Shown piece by piece: positions 1 to 12,300 of a stretch of DNA of 64,000 nucleotides (position 1 is the stretch's first letter; each line of letters starts with the position of its first letter). The DNA lies in the NCBI RefSeq assembly GCF_910592395.1, contig NC_088319.1:6632001-6696000 (forward strand), given 5' to 3'. The notes under the pieces are model-generated. The model was given only the letters and a program-made list of their open reading frames with translations. It ran no database searches and was not told where the DNA came from. Source of the stretch: Lineus longissimus (Eukaryota > Nemertea > Pilidiophora > Heteronemertea > Lineidae). Made by a program: the position numbers and the translations under genes.

Positions 1-205
1 TATCTCAAATCTCGTCCCCAATAGGCCCTCTAATATCAAATGTCAAGAATATTGAGAAATCGTTATAAGGGCAAAGTAGATGTTTGACACGATGGCAGGG
101 CAGAGGATTTTTCCGTTCTTTCCACTCACAAGAAATTACACATTATGAAATGAATTGGAGACTTTTTGCGTGAACTTAGAGGTAATATTTTTGAAATGAT
201 TTCAG

Positions 206-310
206 GGCCTTTGATGCTTGGCGAGCCATTGTACTTAGAAAGAAGATGGTCAACAGCATAAGATCTCACCATGATCAGGGACATGTCTTAAAAGCATTCA
301 AAATATGGAG
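206..310 (+). CDS. SFI1: SFI1-like exon A
   Basis: The acceptor is ttcag before position 206 and the donor is gtaaat at 311. It enters with one base completing a codon and exits with AG (two bases). The product includes AFDAWRAIVLRKK and ends AFKIWR, so two Trp motifs about 28 residues apart are visible. Further exons must lie to the left of the window. Confidence 0.75.
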
Positions 311-3300
311 GTAAATTAGACCACGTAGATGATGTAAACTTTCAGCTACCATCCTCCTACTGTTGGACTATGATCCAAACATTTTAAGAAATAACTTCCG
401 TAATCCAAGTGGGATTCCAAATTGTGCTCTGACCCAGACAGTTATGGTTGTGACTCCAAAACTGCTGCTGCTATTCATGTAATAAGGGTTAAATCATTTG
501 ATATTGAAAACATAGATACTTTGCAGCAAGGGTGTTTCAGAATTTCAGTCCTAATTTGAGCCCCAAGCCATAGAAGCCTACAGAATCTTTTGAGATTTTT
601 GTGAACACTGAAGTTTCTTGTGCGCTCACAACTCGGCAACACAAAGTTCGACATTGCAGAAGTAAATTTCTCAAAAGCTTATTAACACTTTGATTTCCAC
701 TTGCACATTTGGAGGTGGTTTTCAAATGCCCCAGTTTGCCTGATTTGATTGACAATTAGCTATTAGTGCGAGTGAAAGCAAGAATGGCTAGACTAAATAG
801 TATGGCTTTCGAGTGAACAAGGCGTATGTCAAGATTTTGATTTGTGGCGTTCTGTTGATTGCTGCAGATCCATTCAAGCATGGATATCTTGTCATGGAGA
901 TGCAGTCATGTGTGGTTGCTGGGTGGAAGCATTAATAAGTGCTCCGTCCAGCACTCTGCACATGTGAGTTACCCTGAACACTGGTCAGAAATTAGGCTGG
1001 TGGAAAGAATCTTTTGCTGAGACACTCGCCATTGGTCACTGCTTTCATGAATATCCACAGACTAGCGCAAACAGTGTCCACTATAATTCATTTATGTGTT
1101 TTTTGTTTTGCTGCAGAAAAGCACATGGAGATATCCAGCAATTGATCAGAGCGCGGCAACAGATTCTGTTGGGTGTTGAAAGGCGGGCACTGTGTGGCCT
1201 CCGTGAGGTTGTCTGCATGAAGAAGAAAGGCAAAGGTTACAATCAAGAGAGGTTGTTACGACAAGCTTTCCTAACCTGGAGGAATCAATTTCAAGAGAGG
1301 CAAGAAAAACGTTTTGCTGAAATTTGTGAAAAGGTAAAATATGACAAGATCCTCCCCAAATGTACGTGCAGTGTCGAATGTCATCTCACTCCTTGTAGCC
1401 CTGGCTAAAGGCAGTTTCATTCAGCTCAGTTGGTGACCCATCCGGCTGAACCATGGTTTTTTTGCTCTGTTACATTTGACGATGAATGTGGTGAAAGGTT
1501 GTTGTTTCCTTATGTTACCCACTGGCCCTGTTCCTTTGCTGCTGGGTATTAACACTGAATACTCATCCATGTACATATCGCTTATATCGATATCTATCTG
1601 GTACATATATATCAAAAAAGCTCTGTTAGACGGTCAAAGGGTTAATAGTATACATGGTATAGAATATTTTGATTTTGCTTGCAAGTTATCAAGCTTTCTG
1701 GTTGCATTCATCCTAGACAGACTTGAAAGGCGTAGTGAGTGAAATTGGCCACAATGATGCAGAGTGGAGTCCGATTTCTCCAGAAGACTATCGTCCATTC
1801 GTAAATGTTATGTATGCATCGTTTGGGGCTCTGGAGGGCAAACTACTGGTTGAATTAGTTTGGAGTTTGGTTTTTATTGGTCTTCACCTCAAAACCATTT
1901 TTTTTGGTATGCATTAGTGTACATTGACATAGTGCATTGAATTTGGACATTTTCTGCTCTGTACGGTTTATTTCTCGACCAATCTGGATGAACTGTTCAG
2001 GTTATTATTTTTTGCGTCAATCTACTTATGTGCCAAGAATGGATGTGAAATATCCAGAAACAAAATATGGCCTATCCAGGGGACCCTCAAAATGACCATT
2101 GAACTTCGTTGAAGATATTTTTTATTTCTGCATCAAGAATGCTGAATCCCTAAAATCATGTTTGGTTTTGAGGCAAGGATCATTAAAAACTTCAAAGTAA
2201 TCCAACCAGTAGTTTGCCCTCCAGAGCCCCAAACGATGCGGACATAACATTTACGAATGGACTACAGTGAGTTAATTTTTTTGTTGCTTTCAGTCTCGTA
2301 GGTGTGCAGTTCTCTCCTGCTACTTGCAAAAGTGGAGGCAGCGGGTCACCTCTAATCAGGATGAGGAAGAGGGGATTGTGATCATGGTGAGGCAGGAGGC
2401 CCAGAAGAGGATCATGAGGAGGTGCTTCCACATCTGGCAACGTGGTCTGCAGCTTGAAAGATTGATAAGGTGATTGTTTGATTTATCTGCAGAATCTATT
2501 TCACAACAGTGAAAGATTAGAATTAGAATTTTAAGTGAGATAAAGTTCATTATTTCCTGACGAAGAAAAACTTAATATTCAAAACTGTTTTTGTTTTTAC
2601 CAAATTTTACATTTAGAAAAACATTGTATGATTTATTAGAACAGTTTTAATAGTATGCCATTCATATTTGAAGAAAACTACCTTCCTCTGTTAGCAGAGG
2701 CAAAGACTCACAACAGATTGAAAGCTGACTGTCTGTAATGTGATTAGCTTTGATCACCATACCAGGACTGCATTTTAAAATTTTTCCAAATTTACCCTTA
2801 CAGAGATTTTCATCACTCTTCTCTGAAGAAGTTACTCAAAACCATGCTGAATTCATGGCACCGTTATGCAGAGTCTTCAGTCGCAGGAGCAGTTCATGAG
2901 TTTACCCTTCGCATGGACGGTCTGGCACCCCTGCATTCAACCGGTATCGAGTCTGGATGCATCAGGGAGCAGTCAAGGTCATCCACTGTGGCTAGTAGTG
3001 GTTTCCACAGTCACATGAATAGAGTGCCTCACGGTGGAGAGGAAAGTGGTACATTAGGTAAGAAAGTTATGAGCAAAAACCAGTTTTGTTCAGCTCTGTT
3101 TTTTAAATACCATACATCAAGTTCATTGGACCAGCATTAGATGGAAAACAGCCATTGTTAGGCCAGTTGGTTGACCCTGCTTGGATAATTGACATTACTT
3201 GGTGATTGCAAGGTGCGTGAGGTGGCACGTAACTCGTACATACGTCAAGCGTAATTTACGTGAAACGTAGAGAGATAAGCACGTCACCGATGCGTCATTG

Positions 3301-6300
3301 ACGTACGTTGCACGTCACTGACGCGAACCAGGAAGGACGGATGTCATTTGTGATTTGGACTGTATGTTCAAATATTCCTAATTCCACTTATGCTCAAGGT
3401 GCTAAACCTTTGGTATTTAATAGACTATAGTTTGGTTCGAGATGTTCAGAAATATTTTAAATCGCTCTCATTTCAAAAGTATCACTTCAAATTTCATCAA
3501 ACCTACCTCAAATAGTCAAATTGACCGTTAAATCTTGTCCCAGCTTTCAATACATTCAAAGGTTCGTTCTGACCACAACCGCACCAGAAAAAGGCCCGAT
3601 GTTCCAGCATAGGAACTTAATTTGCATAGGGGTTTCACACCATTGAAGAAATGTCCTGATTAATGACATTGGACAATCTCCAGACGCTCTGTTTGAAGCA
3701 GCGTCATCATGACGTGCCGTGTTTGACACATTCATATAGCATTGGGGCTCGTATCCTGCACAGAATCATCATTTTCTGGAGTGGTTGTGGTCAGAATGAA
3801 GTTTTGAAAGGAATAGAATGCTGGGACATAATGCAATGGTCAATTTGAAGTAGGTTGGATAACATTTTAAATGAAGGTGATTTGCAACATTTCTGTACAT
3901 CTTGAACCAATTATAGTAAGAAATGTTTTCATTTCCATAGATATCTTGGTAAAGGAAGTAGCCAGGCCTAGCATTGTGCAGCCCCTGACAACATGAAAAA
4001 TATGTCAGTTTTGATTGACTTTATTTTAGATTATGATGTAACGAGCCCCATAAACCATTATTAAACACAATTCTACAATTCAGTTGATAGAATTTGAAAT
4101 TCATTTTATAGCAAATTTTGTGAAGTCCTTCCTAAGAAACAAGGCTAATTATTTGTAAAGGAAAATTGGTAAAACTTTGTTGTTTCACCGAGCAAAGTTG
4201 TTGATGTCTTGGGCACCATAGAAGACACAAAGATAGAAGTGACGTCTAAATGTAGCTCATAAACTAAGCTGTTTGATTGCTTAAATAACTTCATATACCC
4301 AAAAAATGCAGCTTGCTACACATTTTGGTGTGATGGGTTACAAGATGAACCTTTTAATTAGATTGCTTAAACAGGTATATATACACTTTGTACATGTATA
4401 AATCAAAGCATACATGTAATTATGTTTTTAATGTTGCAAACACCATTTTACAAGTAGCTGTTATTTTCTTTTTAGGTGTCCCACAGCATCCTTGCGGTGG
4501 CTTTTCCCCCTCCTGTCTGATAGGTTCACCGATCGTGCAAGTGAACCTTCATTCCCCAGATGAAGGCTTTGAGATCAGCGTTGAGGTGACACCATGTGAC
4601 AGCGATGGCTCTGATGAATTTCTCACACCAAATGGAAGTCCGATGAAATGTGATGAGATCATGTTCAGGTTTGTTCTTATAATCTCTAAGTTTTCTTATT
4701 TAGTTTATGCATTTATCATATACCCTGGATGCATTGATCTGTCAGACAAGCTATGAAAATCCATAAAAAATTTACTGATTAATATGTGCAAACTCAAATA
4801 ATCCTGTTGTTTATTCGGGCTGTCAAAACTGTGGTGCCAGTGGTCCAGCACTTACAAATCAAACTGACCACAAGTCAAAACAGCACCACTTTTATGTTTT
4901 TAAATTCACTTCTGAGATTCTTATTGCAGTTTAAATTTTTGTTACGACTGTTTGTTATGATAGAGTTGAATTGAGTGAACACAGTGAGTTTGAAAATAAA
5001 GGTGACTGCCTTGGTGAAATTGGAGCAACTTGAAATTCTTTTTTTATTTCCAACCTGAACTTTTGACACTAAAAGTGCATGTAAAACGTTATGTTACTGT
5101 AAACACTAATAAAAAAATACTGTGTCCTAATCAATTTTAGAGTCAAATGTAAAGGTTTGCTTAACCCTTGAGCCGTTTCCCCCACCGCCGAACTGATAAT
5201 GGTAATTTTCTCTAAATCAACCAGAAATTTCGATCTCATAACACACCAAAAAGTTCTGCACCATCGTATAGCAAATACCCTGTCTAATGGCGGCCTTGCA
5301 CGTAATCGTCATTTTGTGATAGTGCTGCAGTATGGTGTTAGAATATTTAACTAAACTGGGCATGGTGAAAATTCGATGATCGTCGAAGTTGGCTTCTTGG
5401 CCAAGATTCGATGATTGTCGCAGTTGGCGTTTTAAGGGTTAAATTACAAATTTGATAGCTTCTTTTCTTTCTTTGTAAAAAAAGAGTATGCAAGTATGTG
5501 TGAAGTAATAAATGATTTTCGGCAGAAATTTAGGCGTTTTCGTTGAAAATTGAAATTTTCCCCCTCAAAATGTGAAAACTACAATATTTCCAATTTTAGA
5601 TACTAGAAATACGTTTAAGAGCTGTCAGAGATGATACCAGCTCTTTTTCATGAAGCATCCTCTTTAGGTCTCGTTAGGGAGTTTTTCTCAAATGTGCATG
5701 ATGATGATGTGTCCCGTTAACAGGACGTAACATCTATTTTAAATTACGTTTCCAAGGTGTTTGCATAAGGAAAATGCATTCATCTCATATATCACTGGAA
5801 ACGCCTGATTCCCATCTTTCTGCAGGATGTTAAGTCCGGTGTTTTATATCTTTGATTAAATCATATTCAGCATTGCCGCATTTGCTCCTAGCTCTGTTCT
5901 CCACCCCAAGTGGAAGTATTGCCAATTGGACTGCACAATCACGAAAAAACACAAAAATTCTACATTTCATTGTGGATAATTCTTACAGTGACCATTGTCC
6001 CGTGAAAGACAGTTGCTAAAGCTACACAAAACTTTTTTTTAAATCGAGGGCCGCCATTGGGCTTTTATGATAATTTGAATTTTTCACAAATCGGCAAAAA
6101 ACGCATCAACTGGCACTAGACGGCATTTCAACACGGGCCCGATGCACATCCCAAGTTCAGTGTACACATACGTCGGCACCAGCAGTAAAATGCGTAGTAT
6201 ATCAGCGTTTCAGACACTCCCAATAACATGTCTTTGCCAAAACAGTTATCAGATGAAACCGCGCGAAACAAGTTATGGGCTGAAAGAGTAAGGCAAGGTA

Positions 6301-9300
6301 GTGATGTGCCGATCCTGTTTTTGACTGTGTTGAGTCCTAGCTTTACCACTAGAGATGGCGTTTAAAACACCGATTGTTTCATTAGTAAAAAGTTTACAGT
6401 ATTTTTGAAGATGTGTTGTACCATACTTCGTTTCATCGGTTTCAGGTCACTAACTACAGAGAGGAAGGAGACAGTGGAGAAGATCAAGAGTTATCGTCAA
6501 GCACTGTCAGCCGAACAAGTAAATTTACAGCAAGAGGTGCATCGCATTCAAGCCAGAAGTTGCTCAAGGGATCTCTTCCCAGATGACCTGAGAAAATTGC
6601 ATGATAATCAAATGAGGCCAGAGAGAAAAAATCAAAGGGAACTTCTCTATCACATTTTGTTACGTTGGTGCAACTGGCCTGTCAGTATTGCCTTTGAGCA
6701 GTGGAAAGAATATGTGGAGATGGTGAAGGTCAATAGGTCAAGGATCAGGGTCGTTGGACGACGGTCACAGGTTCTGCTGAAGCAGAGAATGTTCTGTGGT
6801 TGGAAGAGTCAGTTTGTGTTGTCAGGAAGAGCAGAGGCACATAGGGTAGGTTCGCAGGGCTGTCTTGCAAGGTTACTAGGTTTAATACTTCAATGAAAGG
6901 AATCAGGCTCATCCCAAACTTGTGCTGATATCTTTGATCGCAGTGCAGGAATCCCTTTCAGTCAAGGGTGCTTTTGCACTGTGAAAAAGCAAATTGAATA
7001 ATTTCATTGCAAAACCAGATATAGCCATATTTCAGCCACTTTAAGTACATGCTGGCTGGCGTTAGAACAAAAATATGTTGAGAGCTCATAGTCACAAAGT
7101 TGATGAATGTATTCACTCATCACAGTTAGTTTTTTGGGAAAAACTAGAAATCTTCTAAAAACTGCACAACTTGCACCCCTGCAATGATAGCCCCAAAAAG
7201 TGTGAAAAAAACTATTTCAGAGTCCTACATGTATGAATTTCTAAAAAGTCTGAAGTAAGATCATATTTCTGCCTGTCACAGTTTCTGGACAACGGGTTTT
7301 TTTCTTCAATTTTCTGCAGCGTCAGAAAATTTCGGGTTTCTATTTTTAGTTCAGCTGACAAAGTCAGCAAAGCTGGTAATATTACTAAGGGAATGGTGTC
7401 TGTCCTTCCTTCCATGTCACTTTTGGGCATTTTGTAACCGCAAGGACTAGGCACTTCGTTGACACTGCTAAATTAGGCGTAACCCAAGATGAACTCGGAA
7501 AACCAAAAATCGGCGCGATCCGACCTACATTAAGCGAATGAGGTCATCGGGAAATTTAAACTTCATTCCTTTATACCTCGGTCCACAAAGGAAATATTGT
7601 TTTCACATCTGGACGAATATTTTTTGATAATTTTTCATTTTTACTTGTAATGGAATTAGTTTAGTTTTCACCGCCAGTTGGCGCAACAGGCACATTTAAC
7701 TGAATTTTTGACGATTCAAAAGCCCGGGCTATGACGTATAGTTGCGCAGTTGTATTCTGCGCATGGAATTGGCCAAGGAACCAGGCTATATTTCAGCATA
7801 CCCACTGTGACAAGTCTAACGTGTCTAAAAATGGAAGATTGATTTTGCAACATGGTAACCAATTTTCTGCTAAAAAGAAGTCAAGTAGGCGATATTATCA
7901 CTAGTTCCTTTCAGTGGGTAGTCATAAGGTCTTAAGGGACTACTTTCAGAAATTAGTTCTTGAAAATTTGGCCACAATTCTGTGAAAACGATATTAGAAG
8001 CGCATGCTCTGTTCGCGAATTATTTTGAAGTGGAGAATTCCCACAGTATGTGCAGTGAATCGGCATGATTCTGTTTGCATTTTAGTTTTTAGTACTACGA
8101 TTCTTACATGAGTAAAAAGTAGACAATCCAAGCAACACAATAATGTTACTCCCATAAAAATTGATTCAAAATTGACGGAGCTACGGCATTCTGTTCGGCA
8201 ATTGGCAGCGCTGATAAAATACATTGCATGCTAATGCATGCCAAATGGCACACTTTAAAAAGCGCTCATTGGACAACGTAGGGAATCACCAGAAATGATG
8301 TCATCGCTGGTCTAAATAAAAAATAGATGGGTTCCCGATCGACTCACTAGGCATACGCAGTAGAGCACAATGTCATGAAAAACGACCCTTTGTAAATTCC
8401 AATCACCTGCAGGACAGCCGAATCGGTAGATAACCTGGGTACCCCTAAAAGTTACCCAGGGCGATCCTGGGTACCTTTAAGGACACTATAAGTTACCCAG
8501 TTTAAAATTTGCACACTTTTGAAACCTGCCGACGAGGTTCTTGAAAACGGTACTTTAGCGTTTTGCAGTGCACGAAATCAGCTCAGTTCATCGAGAAGGA
8601 TCATCTGTTGATCTGTTGAAATCGTATTTTTTGCGCATAAACGGAGTGAAATGGATTTAATACGGCAATATGATGATAAACATTTCATCTTTGGATCTTG
8701 CTTGGATTCCTCGCAGATTTTGTATTTGCCGTCCACGACCTCAATTATCTTCTTCTTAATCTCTTTTCCCTTTGAAACACATTTCCCATCTCTTAGCGAT
8801 GGTATTGATTGTACATAGCCATCTTATTCATTGGCAGAAACTCGCATTTTGACCACGTGTGTTTTGACAGGTGTCAAAAATTCCAATGAATTCATGCACT
8901 GCAAAATGCTAAAGTACCGTTTTCAAGAACCTCGTCGGCAGGTTTCAAAAGTGCGCGAATTTCAAACTGGGTAACTTTTAGTGTCCTAAAAGGTACCCAG
9001 GATCATCCTGGGTAATTTTTAGGGGTACCCAGGACGACATCTACCGATTCGGCTGCAGGACAGGTCAATTTCTCTCAATAAAGTTAATTTTGTTGACTCC
9101 TGTAATCTCTACCTTAAAAAACAGTGGTGTTAGTCCCAAACTGGTCATTTCTGTTTATTTTGACCTCTGTTATCAGGATACCTCTCAATTACAGACAGCA
9201 TTTTGTATCATTGTGCTGTACAACCCAGCCTGGACATACTACAGTTGTCCATGGAGAAGTCTCATCCTCTGACACTTCTTGTCTGTAAAGCTACCGATAC

Positions 9301-12300
9301 AACATACTGAACTAGGGATATCTTCCATTGCCTCCTGTAATATTTACATACCATGGATGATTAGTTCAGTCATATTTCATCCAGCTGGCAGCTCTGCATT
9401 GGAAATTTCAGTGGTATAACGTGTTCTCTTCACCTTCAAACAGTAGTATAAAGCCGATATTTACTACTTCACACCCTCAGTCCTGTGTTATTAGGTCATC
9501 CAGCTGAGTGCCAGGCCTTTGGGCCTCTTGTTAAAATTCACTTGCATCCTTGAACTTTTGCCAATTCATGATTGCTCCAAATGAACTATGATACTACAAC
9601 ATGATTCTATATTGTTAGACTGGATTGGATTACTGATTTGTCCCTGTGGTAATATAGACTTTTTCAGAAGTGTGTAAATGTCCCTGTCCTTGTTTGGCAG
9701 CTGTGCAAAAAAACTATTGGGCTGATGTCTTCAAAGTTTGATTTTACTTCTCTCTCATATTGGAATCGGACATATCCTCGTGGTTAGAGATTCACAAATC
9801 CAGTAAAAAACAATATCTTCTTTGGAGCCCTTTGACGTTTTTGGAGGGCTGGAGAGGAGCCATTTTTTTCTATAATTGGATATTTTTAAAGGAAAATTGG
9901 CACATTCAAAGTAATCAATGTAGGCCTACACGGAAAAAAAAATAAACTTCATAACCATGGTAACTGAAATGTAAAAAATCCTCTTGGGTCCGAAAAATTC
10001 GATTTTAGAAAAAACGAAATTCAAAGGAATCAGCCCAGTAATTTTTGCACACCGGCCCCAAAGTATGTTGACATTTTTGACTTTAATTTGAATGAGTTTG
10101 TCCATTCCTTTTTTGCAGGGCCTTGTGCTCAAGCGGCATGCATTCGATGCCCTGATGATGTTCACTCATTTGAAAAAGAAGCAGGACGGGATGCAGCAGA
10201 TTGCAGCGGAGTGCTATGCATCAGCCATCATCTGCCGCAGTTTCAGCCTTTGGAAAGATAAGGTGGGGCCATCTTAAGGTTCCCTTTATTTAAGATACCT
10301 CAGCGCAGTGGTATAGTCTGAAGGGGCTTGCTGATACAATATACTTTGAGTTGATTGCTACTCTCTAGGCTATGGTTGGTATGGGTGTGTTGTTCTAAAA
10401 CAACTGGATTAAGAATGAACCGCACATTACAGTGTTAATGCACTATGCTCTACCTGAGCAGTTTGGGTGAGACAATCAATACCGACAGTGAGGTATCAAT
10501 TTCTATTCTAACATATCTCTCAATAGATTTCGAGTAATGTGGTTTTAAATGCTTTTGAAATGCTTCCACATTTTGCACCAACCCATGTGGTGGTGAAAAA
10601 GAGGCTATATACATTATCCATTATGAAAATGAAATATTCCCACTCGGGTGTTTTAGAATAGGCAACCCATAGGAGTGGTTTGTGTTTAGGCATCAATGGT
10701 CACATGGGTGGTTCGCAGGGAATGAAAGGGTCTGTGTTCAATTATGTAGGAAATCAAAGTGGTTTGCCCCCCCCCCCCACCTCCACTCTCCTTTTTTGCC
10801 AGGGAATTGTGTTTGAGTTTTGTCACCATCTTCGCTGATACGCTCCCAACCCCAATACTTTTCAGCACAGTGGAGATCACACACAAAGCAGGTGACACTG
10901 GGGGTATGTACATAACCACCATGCCACTGACCATTTCTTAAGTTCGTCTGCTGCATGTTTAAAACAATACATATGTCTTATGTCTCTCTTAGGCTGGTCG
11001 TAGACTACGATGGGAACAGATGCTCATGTACGAAGATACTCCAGCTGCCTGCCGGGTTGCTGACGCCTTCCAAGAAACTGTCCAAAACAAACATGTCAGG
11101 CAGTGTTTCCTGTTGTGGCGGGAGAGACTACGGCGGGTTACGATTGTCCGTGTCTACCATCAAAAGGATGTGATGCAGCGGTGTTTGTTAGGTTGGCACC
11201 ATTGGTCAGCAAGTCACAGTAGTCAGAGGTTACGGTGGCGGCAGTTTAGAATAAACTCCTTGCTGAAGCAGGTATGATTCTGTTATGTGTGGTCTAGTCG
11301 TTGTGTGATCAACCTGATACAAAAGCACTCGCTTGTAAGTTTGCAGATCTGTGGAACGAGGGGTCTCTGACCATCCCTAAATTTGCAGATCTCTTAACCT
11401 TGATTGGCTTATCTTTTGAATAAGTTATGTTCTTGAATTCAATGCCAGGGCTGGCAAAAGATCCACAGTAGGGATGTATTCTGCCTGTGACAAAATCAGT
11501 TGATTTATGTGTAAAACAAGTAATAAGATGCAATTGCAGAAAACTTCCATGTTGGAGTGAACACTGCTTTGTCAAAGGAAGAAGTGCATGGGAACATTTT
11601 GCTGCATGGGCACTTGGCTATAATGGCCTTCAAGATATAAAAAAGGTGATAGAATCACCCTCGTTTAGATATAGAAGTGAAAGCATTACCCAGAACTTTT
11701 CCATTTCAGAAATTCTCCACCTGGAGGTTGAGATTCTCTCTGATGCAGGAAACTGAGCGCAGATTCCAAAGGTGTCAGAAACTGAAGATACAGGATATGT
11801 TTGAGAGATGGCATCTTTGGACTGCAGGTAACAAACAAACACACACCGTTTAGAACATGATTTTAATGGTATTCAAGTGTCTTGAGGGACAAAAGGACTT
11901 GAATTCGGTGGGAGATTTGGACTGGTTCTTGAAAGCGTTACAATTATATTATCATCATATGCAAATACCCTTATAACCTTAATAAGGCATTTATGGCCTA
12001 TGCCCAATGTTTGCCATCTCATTGATGCAGTGTGGGAAATTTCATGTCAAAAATAATTTTTTGTAGAGAAATCCCTGTGTAAGCTTTTGCCATGTACTTG
12101 TGTTCTGTGAACAGAATCAGCTGATGAAAATGTTTGGTAATAAAATTCATTGAAAGTGCAATAAAAATCGCTAAGAAGCAACAAAATCTGCCAGAATCAT
12201 TGAAAATAAATCAATTCTGCCATATAGTCTCATGCAGACCGGGGCCGATTTCCTGAGATTATGATCATCAATTGCCGAGTCGAGTGCTGTGAAATTTGGA

